A stretch of DNA of 37,968 bases from positions 1-37,968 of the forward strand of contig JAHBWH010000069.1 in the NCBI GenBank assembly GCA_019637115.1. Direction: 5' to 3'. The stretch is from Myxococcales bacterium. Its GTDB lineage: Bacteria > Myxococcota_A > Polyangia > Polyangiales > Houyiibacteriaceae. The notes under the pieces were generated by a model. The model was given only the letters and a program-made list of their open reading frames with translations. It made no database searches and was not told where the DNA came from. The position numbers were made by a program, and so were the translations under genes. Positions within the stretch are counted from its first letter, which is position 1, and every line of letters begins with the position of its first letter. Below, piece by piece: positions 1-9,833 of this stretch.

Positions 1-1434
1 CGCCGCCGTGCAGGCGTCGAGCGCACGCTCCACCCGCAGCGCCCACGCGGCCTCCGAGTGCGGCGCGCCCGGCTCGTGCCAGTGGAAGAGATCGGCGCCG
101 AAGACGTAGCCCAGGCTCGCGAGGCGGTCGCGGAGCTGCAGGGTCACGCAATAGTTGTCGCGGTCGTCCGAGTCCTCGAAGACGCCGTCCCCGTCGAGAT
201 CGGCGCACGTCCCCCCGCCGCCGCTGTCGAGATAGATGGCCACCGGGCCCCGCTCGGTCCAGCGGTGGACGAGCGCGTCACGTCCGTCGCGCGCGAAGGC
301 TCCCCACCCGAGCGACGACGACATCGCCATCACGCAGCCCGCCAAGCGCGGCCGGCTCAGAGCCGCGTAGAGCGAGACGAGCCCCCCGAGCGACGAGCCC
401 ATGATGGCGAGGCTCGCGCCGGACGCCGCGACGCCGTAGCGCGCGCGGACGAAGGGAAGGATCTCCGCCTCGACGAGCTCGAGGTAGACATCCGCGCCGC
501 CGCCGACCGCCCCGGAGCCGCCGAGCTCGTCCTCGACGTGGGTGTAGGTGAAGAAGCGATCGCTCGCGTTGTCGACCGCTACGGCGAGCAGATCTCGGTG
601 GACGCGCTCGAGCGTGGCGTCCACCCGCCAGCTCCCGAACGCGCCGCCCGATCCGAAGACGTTCTGGCCGTCGTGGAGCAGCAACGTCCGCGTGGTCGGT
701 GCAGGCCGAGTCCCGCCGAGCACGGACCAGACCGCCCCGGCCGGGACGCGCACCCGCACGCTCCGCGTCGCGAGCGAGGGCGCCGCGAAGCCCGGGGAGC
801 GCTCGAGCCATGGCTGCCCGACGGGTGGCGCAACCCAGCCGTGCTCGCCGTTCGCGTCCTCCCCGTAGCAGGTGGCCTCGCTGGGCGGCAGGAAGGACGC
901 GTCGACGAACCATTTGTACTTGGCGCCGCGCGGCGCGGCGTCGAAGCGCTTGACGACGAGGTAGTGCGCGCCGCTCGCGAGGCGCTCGGCGCGATCGGCG
1001 TCGGGGGCCCAGCCGTTCGGATCACCGACCCAGCTCACCTCGGTCGCGCCGATCTGGCGCGTCACGAAGACCCAGCGCTCGCCGTCGGTCAGCGGCCAGC
1101 GGTCGGTGCGCGCGACGTCCGTGAGGATCGCGTCCGCCGTGGCCGCGTCGAGCGAGGGCCCGCGCAGGGCAGCCAGCACCTCGTCGAAGCGGGTGACGAG
1201 GCTCCCGCCGGCGTCCATCGGGCCGACGTCGGCTGCTGCGTCGGCGGGGCTGACGTCGGCTGCCGCGTCGGCGAGGGCCGCGTCGGCTGCCGCGTCGGCG
1301 AGGGCCCCGTCGGCGACCGCGTCCACGAGCGCCCCGTCGACGAGCGCCGCGTCCACGAGCGACCCGTCAGGCGGGACGTCCTCCGGGCCACAAGCCCAGA
1401 GCACGACGGAGAAGAGAGAGGAGGCCACGCGCAC
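1..1434 (-). CDS. Lipoprotein esterase, alpha/beta-hydrolase (3' end off window)
   Basis: The frame stays open to the window edge, so the C-terminus is missing; 478 codons are visible. The N-terminus has a hydrophobic stretch ending in the lipobox LWAC, suggesting an exported lipoprotein. A low-complexity Asp/Ala linker (about residues 20-80) follows. Next is a region reading VSWVGDPNGW that resembles the early-set (CBM48-like) domain of enterochelin-esterase relatives. Then comes an alpha/beta-hydrolase of the esterase-D/Fes type: LLLHDGQNVFG, the elbow GSSLGG with probable nucleophile Ser348, and a late HEPGAAHSEAAW segment with the likely catalytic His. A DLDGDGVFEDSDD stretch looks like a Ca-binding loop. 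The GTG at 1434 was chosen because an in-frame stop lies at 1462-1464 and no ATG lies between; GTG 1428 is the alternative. No good ribosome site is visible. The substrate cannot be named. Confidence 0.8.
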   Translation of the reverse strand, partial: MRVASSLFSVVLWACGPEDVPPDGSLVDAALVDGALVDAVADGALADAAADAALADAAADVSPADAAADVGPMDAGGSLVTRFDEVLAALRGPSLDAATADAILTDVARTDRWPLTDGERWVFVTRQIGATEVSWVGDPNGWAPDADRAERLASGAHYLVVKRFDAAPRGAKYKWFVDASFLPPSEATCYGEDANGEHGWVAPPVGQPWLERSPGFAAPSLATRSVRVRVPAGAVWSVLGGTRPAPTTRTLLLHDGQNVFGSGGAFGSWRVDATLERVHRDLLAVAVDNASDRFFTYTHVEDELGGSGAVGGGADVYLELVEAEILPFVRARYGVAASGASLAIMGSSLGGLVSLYAALSRPRLAGCVMAMSSSLGWGAFARDGRDALVHRWTERGPVAIYLDSGGGGTCADLDGDGVFEDSDDRDNYCVTLQLRDRLASLGYVFGADLFHWHEPGAPHSEAAWALRVERALDACTAA

Positions 1435-1532
1435 CCGGAGAGCATGCGCCGACGCGCCACTTCACGCGACCCGATGTCGAGTGACGTCGCCGACACCACC
1501 ACCCAGCGGCCACCAGCGGCTCGTGTCGAGGC

Positions 1533-1690
1533 TCAGTACAGCGAACCGGAAGTTCGCGACCAGGCAAAGAGGCGCCCGTGCAGCAAGGCGCGACGAGGGA
1601 GCGGGCCGTTGGCCCGTGACTGAGGAGCAACGCAGCTCGACGGGATGGATCTGCCGCACCTGGTCACGAACTTCCGGGGAGCTGTACTCA
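1533..1690. repeat. Long imperfect inverted repeat between two minus-strand genes
   Basis: The arm at 1533-1562 and the reverse complement of 1661-1690 match at 25 of 30 positions. Perfect cores are AGTACAGC and CCGGAAGTTCG. About 98 nt separate the arms. The right arm covers the stop codon of the lipoprotein gene at 1688. It may be a terminator-like or processing structure at the end of the respiratory operon, or a relic of a small mobile element. No T-tract is obvious. The gap 1435-1687 holds no convincing gene. Confidence 0.7.
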
Positions 1691-2539
1691 GGGCGTGCCG
1701 CGCGGATCCGGTGCCCCGTAGTCCGGCAGGGGCGGCGGCTCGGGGGACTCGAGCGACTCGTGCTCGCGCAGCCCCGCGAGGTCGCCGACCACGTTCCCTT
1801 CGTCGTCGGTGAAGATCGATTCGCGCCCGAAGACCGTATACACGCGGACCGTCCGACCGAGCGACGGCTCGTAGCGATCCTCGTCGCGCCGAAGCGCGAC
1901 CTCGGTGATCTGTTCGACCAGCTTGCGGAACTCGAGCACGGGGCCGCGCGTGATCTCGCCGACCTCCAGGTTGCTCGCGCGAATCCAGGGCGTCACGGAC
2001 GCGCGTCCGGGTCCGATCACCGCCACCGGCCGCGCGCCGTTGAAGCGGTGGTGCTCGAGCCCATCCTCGCTCCGCCGGATCATCGTCGGCGGCTCCGCCT
2101 CGAGCTGATAGACGCGGACGTCGGGCCGACCGTCCGGCGGCGCGCCCGGGATGGCCATGCGCTTCCATGCGCGAAGCGGTCGCCAAGCGTCGTCGTAGAC
2201 CACCTCGACATCCGTGAGCTGGCGCTCCCACGCCTGGTGGACCGTCAAGACGTAGTGGCAACCGCGGCGCGCGAGCGACCAGCGCTCGGTCACGCTCTTC
2301 TCGCGCATGGTCGGCCCCGCGCGCAGGTACCCCGAGGCCAGCATCTCCTCGTCCGCGCGAGCGTCCGCGTTCTCACCCGGGCAGCTCGGATAGGGCAGCC
2401 GCTCGACCTGCTCGACCCGGACCCGTGGGAGGCAATCGTCACAACCCGCCAGCACGGCGAGGAGCGCAAGCGCTCGGACGCAGCGCGGCCCGCGCGCAGG
2501 GTTGCGTGCGGGCCGCTCTTTCACGGAGCTCGGCGCCAT
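1688..2539 (-). CDS. Putative lipoprotein at the end of the respiratory operon
   Basis: A 283-residue protein that I do not recognise. The N-terminus is basic, then hydrophobic (about residues 21-32), and ends in the lipobox LAGC with Cys33, so lipidation and export are likely. The mature part is soluble-looking and charged, with no membrane helices and no known catalytic motif. Cys36, Cys53 and a Cys near residue 94 could form disulfides. The ATG at 2539 lies 10 nt after the ctaF stop, which places it as the last gene of the act-cta operon and suggests co-expression with the oxidase. Whether it helps assembly or is merely linked is unknown. The open frame runs further upstream, but that part is an Arg/Pro-rich shadow of ctaF. 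Confidence 0.72.
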   Translation of the reverse strand: MAPSSVKERPARNPARGPRCVRALALLAVLAGCDDCLPRVRVEQVERLPYPSCPGENADARADEEMLASGYLRAGPTMREKSVTERWSLARRGCHYVLTVHQAWERQLTDVEVVYDDAWRPLRAWKRMAIPGAPPDGRPDVRVYQLEAEPPTMIRRSEDGLEHHRFNGARPVAVIGPGRASVTPWIRASNLEVGEITRGPVLEFRKLVEQITEVALRRDEDRYEPSLGRTVRVYTVFGRESIFTDDEGNVVGDLAGLREHESLESPEPPPLPDYGAPDPRGTP

Positions 2540-2549
2540 CGAAGGACGC

Positions 2550-3197
2550 TCACTCCTCCGGCAGGTCGTCGGCCGCGGCCTCGTCGGCCTCGTCGGCGAC
2601 ATTGGCCTCGGCGACATCGGCGTCGACGCCCTCCGCCTCCGCGCCCTCGACGTCGACGCCCTCGGCCTCGATCTCTCCGGCCTCCGCCTCGACGGCCTCA
2701 TCGGCCCCCGCCGCCGCTGAAGCTTCGACCTCGCCCTCGTCGCTCGCCGCGGGCGTCGCCGCGGCGGCCTCCACGGGGCGAAGCGGCTGGAAGGGACCAT
2801 GCTCGGTGATGAGCGCCGCCGTCCCGTGGGCGTACTGCCCCGTGGCCGGGTCCACCCGCAGGCCGCTGAGGCTCTGTTGCCGGCCGCGGTGCGACGTGTC
2901 GTTCACGGTGTAGCCGAGGAAGATGGCCACGAAGAGGAACGACCCGAGGAAGAAGAGCTTGTTGAAGCCCTTCTCCCAATGAAGGTGCATGTAGAACCCC
3001 ATCACGAGGCCTGCCTTCATCGTGGCGACGACGATCGCCACGAAGAGGTTCCAGTCGCCGAGGCGGATGTTGTAGGCCCCCACCGTGACGAGGGTGAGGA
3101 AGAGCAACGCGCCGAGGATGGCGAGGTTGAACTTGGTCGTGGAGACGTGAGCGTGGACGTGGTAGCCGTCCGCGTGGTCGTCGTGCGAGTGCGCCAT
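2550..3197 (-). CDS. ctaF: Cytochrome c oxidase subunit IV with acidic C-terminal tail
   Basis: Small membrane subunit of the caa3 oxidase, 215 residues. The His-rich N-terminus (MAHSHDDHADGYHVHAHVS) is followed by three predicted helices at about 23-44, 51-73 and 82-99. The segment VVATMKAGLVMGFYMHLHWE is typical of the prokaryotic COX4/CyoD-like family. These proteins are usually about 100-120 residues. The extra length is a tail from about residue 140 made almost only of Ala, Glu, Asp and Val, probably disordered and strongly acidic. It follows ctaE by 10 nt. The family assignment is firm; the tail's role is unknown. Confidence 0.88.
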   Translation of the reverse strand: MAHSHDDHADGYHVHAHVSTTKFNLAILGALLFLTLVTVGAYNIRLGDWNLFVAIVVATMKAGLVMGFYMHLHWEKGFNKLFFLGSFLFVAIFLGYTVNDTSHRGRQQSLSGLRVDPATGQYAHGTAALITEHGPFQPLRPVEAAAATPAASDEGEVEASAAAGADEAVEAEAGEIEAEGVDVEGAEAEGVDADVAEANVADEADEAAADDLPEE

Positions 3198-3207
3198 GGT
3201 CGTCTCG

Positions 3208-3951
3208 TCAGTCGATGAGGTAGAGGAGCGGGAAGAGGTAGATCCAGATGAGATCGACCAAGTGCCAGTAGAGGGCGACGAGGTCGACGGGCGTGTTGAA
3301 GTCCTTGCTGAACTCGCCCCGCTGGTTGCGACGCCACACCCACAAGATGATGCCGATGCCCACGAGCACGTGGATGCCGTGCAGGCCGGTCATCACGAAG
3401 TAGATCCCGTAGAACGTGCGGATGTGATACGGCACGAGGTTGGGGCCCGCGGTGTGGTAGGCCGCGTTGATCGCCGCCTCGACCTCCTGGAAGAAGGCCT
3501 CCGGCGGCGCGCTGCCGCAGTCGAAGCCCGGGCACCCCCAGTACTTCCCCGGCAGGATGCCGACGTGGATCTTGTGGGTGTACTCGAAGTACTTGACGAT
3601 CATGAACCCGAAGGCGAAGCCGATCGTCAGCAGGAGGAAGAAGCTCGTGCCCTTCCGGTCGCCGAGCTGAGCCTTCTGGACGGCCATCACGGCGGTGAAG
3701 CTCGAGACGAGCAGCACCACGGTGTTGATGCCGCCCATCTTCCAGTCGAGCAGGTGGGACCCGACCGAGAAGGCCTCGGGGTACCACGTCCGGAAGATGC
3801 CGTAGGCGATGAAGAGCCCGCTGAAAAACAGGATCTCCTGCGCCAGGAACGCCCACATGCCGAGCTTCGCCGCGTCGAACTGCTGGGCGGGGGTCTCGAA
3901 GTGGTGCGCCAGGTACTCTGGACCGTGGTGCGCGTGCGCGTCGGAAGCCAT
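3208..3951 (-). CDS. ctaE: Cytochrome c oxidase subunit III
   Basis: Core membrane subunit of the caa3-type oxidase, 247 residues. Family hallmarks are KLGMWAFLAQEILFFSGLF near the N-terminus, the FEYTHKI segment, TGLHGIHVLVG, and the closing YWHLVDLIWIYLFPLLYLI. The N-terminus is His-rich (DAHAHHGPEYLAHHF). A loop before the HGIH helix carries a Cys pair (CPGFDC, about residues 140-145) and would be exposed to solvent. The gene sits 73 nt after ctaD and 10 nt before ctaF. Confidence 0.94.
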   Translation of the reverse strand: MASDAHAHHGPEYLAHHFETPAQQFDAAKLGMWAFLAQEILFFSGLFIAYGIFRTWYPEAFSVGSHLLDWKMGGINTVVLLVSSFTAVMAVQKAQLGDRKGTSFFLLLTIGFAFGFMIVKYFEYTHKIHVGILPGKYWGCPGFDCGSAPPEAFFQEVEAAINAAYHTAGPNLVPYHIRTFYGIYFVMTGLHGIHVLVGIGIILWVWRRNQRGEFSKDFNTPVDLVALYWHLVDLIWIYLFPLLYLID

Positions 3952-4024
3952 TGCTATCGCTTCTCCTCGAAGAACGTAGAACGGGGAACGGAGAGAGACG
4001 CCGCCGCGAGGCGACGCCTTTCGC

Positions 4025-5713
<1,689 letters not shown>

Positions 5714-5750
5714 GATGGCTGCCTTTGACTTCTTGCCTGGGCCCTGAGGC

Positions 5751-6830
5751 TCACTCGCTGAGGGTCCGCATGTAGGCGATGATGGCGTCGATCTGTCGGT
5801 CGGAGAAGCGGTACGGGGGCATGTTCACCCCGCTGTAGCCCGTCACGATCTTCGCCTGCGGCTGCAGGATCGACTCTCGGATGTAGTTCTCGTCGGCGAC
5901 GCCGGAGGAGCCGTCCGCGAACTGCCGCGTGCTGCCCCAGAGCCCCTGCCACGTGGGCCCGGGCGCGCGCGAGCCGTCGACGCTGTGGCAAGCGTTGCAG
6001 CCGTTCTGGCTGAAGAGGCCCTCGCCCCAGCACGCTGCGGGATCCTCGGCCGCGTCGCAATGGGCGGGCGCTGGCGGCCCTTCCTCGAGGAAGCGGTCGT
6101 AGGCCTCCTGGCTCACGACCCGGACCTCGGCGAGCATCGTCGAGTGGTTGGTGTTGCGACCGGCGGAGTCCTGGATGCCCTGCGGCGCGCCGCAGTACTC
6201 GGCACAAAAGAGAGGGAGCGCGCAGGTCCGCACGCCGTTCGCGTCGGCCCGACCGCAGAAGTGAGCCTCCGGACAGTCCGCGTCCCGCTCGCAGGTGCGC
6301 TCCTCCGTGAGGTGCGTCGCCTCGAACCACAGGGTCGTGTACATGCCGGGGACCACGTCACGCTTGACGCGGAAGGCCGGGATGAAGACCGAGTGGAGCA
6401 CGTCGCTCGAGCTCATGATGAGGCGAACCGGGTGGCCCACCGGGACCTTCAGCACGTTGAGCTCGTCGATGACCCCGCCCTCGTGCTCGAACTCCCAGTT
6501 CCACTGCATGCCACGGACGCGGACATCACGCGCGTTGTCCGGCGCCACGACGCCGTGCATGTAGGTGACGAAGCCCGCGTGGAAGAGCCACGCCAGCAAG
6601 AAGATGGGCGCCACCGTCCACGTGATCTCGAGCACCGTCGCATGACCAGCGGGCTTCGCCTCGTGACCCGGGCGGCGGCGGTACTTGTACGAGAAGTAGA
6701 GCATCGCGCCGACGATCACCACGAAGGACGCGACGCTGATCCAATAGATCGCGTAGTACATCGCGTCGACCTCGGGGGCGATGGTCGAGAGCTGGGGCGG
6801 GAGCTGAACGGTTCCCTGGGGCTGGGTCAT
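5751..6830 (-). CDS. ctaC: Cytochrome c oxidase subunit II with CuA and fused cytochrome c
   Basis: Electron-entry subunit of the caa3 oxidase, 359 residues. Two membrane helices (about 26-47 and 66-90) are followed by the aromatic GMQWNWEF segment and the CuA cupredoxin domain. CuA ligands by motif: His146, Cys209, Glu211 (backbone), Cys213, His229, Met232. The C-terminal cytochrome c domain has CNACH (278-282) and a likely Met337 ligand. Two things are odd. A Cys-rich insertion (about 174-206, with Cys180, 186, 192, 203) precedes the CuA cysteines, and about 14 extra residues separate Cys213 from His229, where usual sequences have only two or three. The start overlaps the SCO stop by 4 nt (ATGA). 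Confidence 0.96.
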   Translation of the reverse strand: MTQPQGTVQLPPQLSTIAPEVDAMYYAIYWISVASFVVIVGAMLYFSYKYRRRPGHEAKPAGHATVLEITWTVAPIFLLAWLFHAGFVTYMHGVVAPDNARDVRVRGMQWNWEFEHEGGVIDELNVLKVPVGHPVRLIMSSSDVLHSVFIPAFRVKRDVVPGMYTTLWFEATHLTEERTCERDADCPEAHFCGRADANGVRTCALPLFCAEYCGAPQGIQDSAGRNTNHSTMLAEVRVVSQEAYDRFLEEGPPAPAHCDAAEDPAACWGEGLFSQNGCNACHSVDGSRAPGPTWQGLWGSTRQFADGSSGVADENYIRESILQPQAKIVTGYSGVNMPPYRFSDRQIDAIIAYMRTLSE

Positions 6831-7738
6831 GCTTCAACCTGCTTGGGCGGAGCCGGCACGGAGTCGGCCACGCGAGAGTCTGGGGAGCGCGGGGGGGTAC
6901 GGGGAGCGGCCTCGTCGAAGAGACCACCGCGACGCTTCTCGCGTCGCCAGAGGATGAAGAGGAAGGTGCCGAGGAAGAGCATGGTGGCGAGGCCACCGAG
7001 CTTCATCACGTTCGAGGCGAAGAGGACGTACCCCTGTCGCTCTTGGTCGTAGGTGTAGCAGTAGAGGAGGATGCGCTCGCCGGCGCTGATGGAGCGACCC
7101 TGCGAGGCCTCGAGCAGCGCGAGCCGCACGTCGCTCGGATCGAAACGGAGCCCGTAGATGTAGCGCGCGAGCTTGCCGCTGGGGGTGAGGAACATCGCGA
7201 CCGCGGCGTGCGCGTACTGGTCCTCGACCTCGTCGTAGAAGTAGCGGTAGCCCGCCGCGACCGTGACCCGGCGGATCGCCTCTTCGTCGCCGACGAGGAA
7301 GTGCCAGTCCGCGCCCTCGCGACCGAGCTGCGCGAGGGACTCTCGGCGCTTCTCCGCCGCCTTCTCGGGCGTGTCGCGCGGATCGATGCTGATCGTGACC
7401 ATCTGGTACTCACGACCCGGGGTCCACTGCTGCTCCTTCGCGACGTTTCGCGTCGCTTCGAGCACGAGGCTGCAGAGCGAGGGGCAGGAGTGGTACGCGA
7501 AGGTGAGCAGGACGGGCCGCTCACCGTCGAGGTAGTCGCCCAGCGTCACTGGCCGCCCCTCGTGGTCGCGGAAGGCGGCGTCGCGCGGCATCTGTTGGTC
7601 GAGTCGCTCGTCGACCCCGATCCGATCCAGGTTCGGTACGGGACGCACCGCGCGGCCCTCCTCACGCACGCCACGCTGCGCGCCGGCGGACGAGACCGCG
7701 GCGAGCGTGAGCGTGAGGGTGAAGAGGAGGCGCGTCAT
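6827..7738 (-). CDS. SCO1/SenC-family copper chaperone
   Basis: Thioredoxin-fold protein that delivers copper to, or reduces, the CuA site of subunit II; 303 residues. A signal peptide (about 1-20, ending SSAGA) is followed by the SCO domain with CPSLC (Cys85, Cys89) and the third ligand His177 in QYAHAAV. TISIDPRDTPEKA is a further family hallmark. Unusually, a single helix near residues 245-265 anchors the C-terminus, and a Pro/Arg-rich tail follows. Its place directly before ctaC, with a 4-nt overlap, fits the role. Confidence 0.92.
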   Translation of the reverse strand: MTRLLFTLTLTLAAVSSAGAQRGVREEGRAVRPVPNLDRIGVDERLDQQMPRDAAFRDHEGRPVTLGDYLDGERPVLLTFAYHSCPSLCSLVLEATRNVAKEQQWTPGREYQMVTISIDPRDTPEKAAEKRRESLAQLGREGADWHFLVGDEEAIRRVTVAAGYRYFYDEVEDQYAHAAVAMFLTPSGKLARYIYGLRFDPSDVRLALLEASQGRSISAGERILLYCYTYDQERQGYVLFASNVMKLGGLATMLFLGTFLFILWRREKRRGGLFDEAAPRTPPRSPDSRVADSVPAPPKQVEA

Positions 7739-7769
7739 GGTCGGGGTCTGGGGTCGAGAGCGGCGGGGG

Positions 7770-8441
7770 TCACTCGCTCGGCGCGTCGGCGCCCGCGATG
7801 CGGCCCTGAATCACGGCGAGCCAGCGCTCACCTTCGGTGACGGTCTCGGCGTTCGCGCTCTGGCGGAGCCGCTCCGCGAGGGCGGCGCCCGCGTCGGCGT
7901 CGGCCTCGAGGCCAGCCGCTCGGGCGCGCGCTTCGGCGGCGACGATCCGGCGGGCGACCTCGTCGGCGCGGCCCCGCAGGAGCGCCGCCTCGGCGACCTC
8001 GCGCGCGTCCTCGTGCTTGCGCAGCGTCCACCCCTCGACGGCCGCGAGCGTCGAGACCGCGTCGTCGACCGAGACGTCGACGCCGTCGTTCCGCCGCGGG
8101 CGCACCGCGGGGACGTTGCGGCCCTGCGAGGTGAGCTGGCCGAGCGCCGCCTCGATGCTCGTCGGGGCCTCGGTGAGCTGCCGGCGCGCGTCCGCGAAGG
8201 CCCGGTCGCGCGCCGTCAGGTAGTCCGCGCGCCCGTCGCCGTCACGGTCGAGATTCTGGACCTTCCGATCGATCTCGGCGTCCGTCATCTTGTTGAAGTA
8301 GGTGTGGAAGAAGGGGATGAGGCCCACCAGCGTCAGGGCGGAGATGGTCGCCCAGATCGCGATGGTCTTGTCCCGGGTGGGGGTGTCGTCGAAGCCGTGC
8401 GGGGAGTGGCCCTCGATCGAACGTTCCGAGTCGGTGCTCAT
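7770..8441 (-). CDS. Unknown single-pass membrane protein with EF-hand-like loop
   Basis: Unrecognised 223-residue protein between actF and the SCO gene, 12 nt after actF. It has one predicted helix at about residues 27-45. Then comes a loop DRDGDGRADYLTARD (Asp65, 67, 69, 73) that looks like a Ca-binding dockerin/EF-hand loop, and an Ala/Arg/Glu-rich helical region to the end. No heme or copper motif is visible. Operon position and topology suggest an accessory or structural partner of the ACIII-caa3 assembly, but that is inference. Confidence 0.8.
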   Translation of the reverse strand: MSTDSERSIEGHSPHGFDDTPTRDKTIAIWATISALTLVGLIPFFHTYFNKMTDAEIDRKVQNLDRDGDGRADYLTARDRAFADARRQLTEAPTSIEAALGQLTSQGRNVPAVRPRRNDGVDVSVDDAVSTLAAVEGWTLRKHEDAREVAEAALLRGRADEVARRIVAAEARARAAGLEADADAGAALAERLRQSANAETVTEGERWLAVIQGRIAGADAPSE

Positions 8442-8453
8442 GAGCTCGCTCCG

Positions 8454-9833
8454 TCAGTGGCTCTGGTGGTGGTGGAGCGACCGCGCGAGGCGGGGGTCAC
8501 CCGTCGGGATGAGCGGGTGCTTCGCCAGCGTGCGGAAGACGTAGGTGAAGAACGCGCCGCCGCAGAGGAGCAGCGCGCCGATGTCGAGGTGGTTCAGGCT
8601 GAAGCGGCCCGCCTGCGGGAGGACGAAGAAGTACACGTCGGCGACGTGCAGCACGAGCAGCCAGACGGCGCCGAACTGCAGCATACCGAGGCGCCGCTTC
8701 ACCATGCGCGAGATGAGGAAGTAGAAGGGCAGCGCGAAGTGCCCGAGCATGAGCGCGAGGCTCCAGAGCTTCCACGCCCCGTCCCAGCGCTTCTGGAACC
8801 AGGTCGACTCCTCGGGGATGCCGGCGTACCAGATGAGCATCCACTGCGAGAAGCTCACGTACGCCCAGAAGCACATGAAGCCGAACATCATCTTGCCGAG
8901 GTCGTGAAAATGCTCGGTGTTGATGGCGTTCCCGACGATGCCGCGGCGGTGCAGGCTCACGCCGAAGACGATGAGGAGCGCGAAGATGCTCATCGCCGAG
9001 CCGGCGAACACGATCACGCCGAAGATGGTCGAGTACCACGAGGGCTCGAGGCTCATCAGCCAGTCGAACGCGGCGAAGGTCAGCGAGAGGCCGAGCAGGA
9101 TCGCGCCGAGCGCGGACCACTTCTTCATCTTCAGGCTGAGCGCGATGCTCTTCGCACGATCGGCGCCGTCCTGCTCGAGGCTCCGCCTCAGGTAGAACTG
9201 CGAGAATCCGATCCAGATGAGCCAGTAGAAGAGCGCGAAGATCGCCCAGCGCGTGGCGTTGAGGTAGGGCGCCTTGTGCTCGATGACATGATGGTGGGCG
9301 GCCTCCATCTGCGGGGTGTGGGCGCCGTGCGCGCCGTGCCCATCGTCGTGGCCGTGGTCCTGCGCGTAGGCGACGCTCGCGCCGAGCAAGGACGAGTGGT
9401 GGTCGTGGTCGTGGTCGTGGTGACCGTCCTCGTGCCCGTGATCGTCGTGGTGCGCCCGCATCCACTCGTCGTAGAGCGAGAACTTCCCGCCGAGCACACC
9501 AGCCGCGAAGGGCAGCCAGAGCACGAAGACGACGATCGCGCCGCTCGCGAAGACCTCGGCGATGCGCCGCGCCGTGATGCCCCAGTGGCCAGTCGTGAAG
9601 TGCAGGGCGATGACGTAGAAGAGGCCCCCGAAGACGAGGGTCAGCACGGTCATCACGCCGAAGAGGTACGAGTAGCCGAAGCGCTCGGGGTCACTCATGA
9701 ACCCGAAGACGCAGAGCAACAGGCCCACCACGGTGAGCACGGCGGACGCCTGCCACGCGGTCTTCGACCAGAGCACGTCGCTCGCGGGGATGCGGTAGTC
9801 GGGCTTCTTGCCCGTCTTCTTGGCAGAGCTCAC
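8454..9833 (-). CDS. actF: Alternative complex III subunit ActF with His-rich loop
   Basis: Membrane subunit of alternative complex III (quinol:electron acceptor oxidoreductase), related to the NrfD-like ActC; 459 residues with about 10 predicted helices. FGFMCFWAYVSFSQWMLIWYAGIPEE and the SLEPSWYST segment are typical. Between predicted helices 3 and 4 lies a loop (about residues 127-187) with some 19 histidines mixed with Asp and Gly. The start is GTG at 9833, overlapping the actE stop as GTGA; the open frame upstream is a shadow of actE. Confidence 0.92.
   Translation of the reverse strand: MSSAKKTGKKPDYRIPASDVLWSKTAWQASAVLTVVGLLLCVFGFMSDPERFGYSYLFGVMTVLTLVFGGLFYVIALHFTTGHWGITARRIAEVFASGAIVVFVLWLPFAAGVLGGKFSLYDEWMRAHHDDHGHEDGHHDHDHDHHSSLLGASVAYAQDHGHDDGHGAHGAHTPQMEAAHHHVIEHKAPYLNATRWAIFALFYWLIWIGFSQFYLRRSLEQDGADRAKSIALSLKMKKWSALGAILLGLSLTFAAFDWLMSLEPSWYSTIFGVIVFAGSAMSIFALLIVFGVSLHRRGIVGNAINTEHFHDLGKMMFGFMCFWAYVSFSQWMLIWYAGIPEESTWFQKRWDGAWKLWSLALMLGHFALPFYFLISRMVKRRLGMLQFGAVWLLVLHVADVYFFVLPQAGRFSLNHLDIGALLLCGGAFFTYVFRTLAKHPLIPTGDPRLARSLHHHQSH

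Noticed and set aside
58-1623. Long plus-strand open frame opposite the esterase
   Set aside because: Arg/Ala/Gly/Pro-rich, no domain; the minus-strand frame reads a clear lipoprotein esterase. It is a GC-driven shadow.
9364-9393. Signal-peptide-like string (SSLLGASVAYAQ) inside the ActF loop
   Set aside because: It lies in frame within a His-rich loop of a multi-helix protein; no separate start or ribosome site, so not a second gene.
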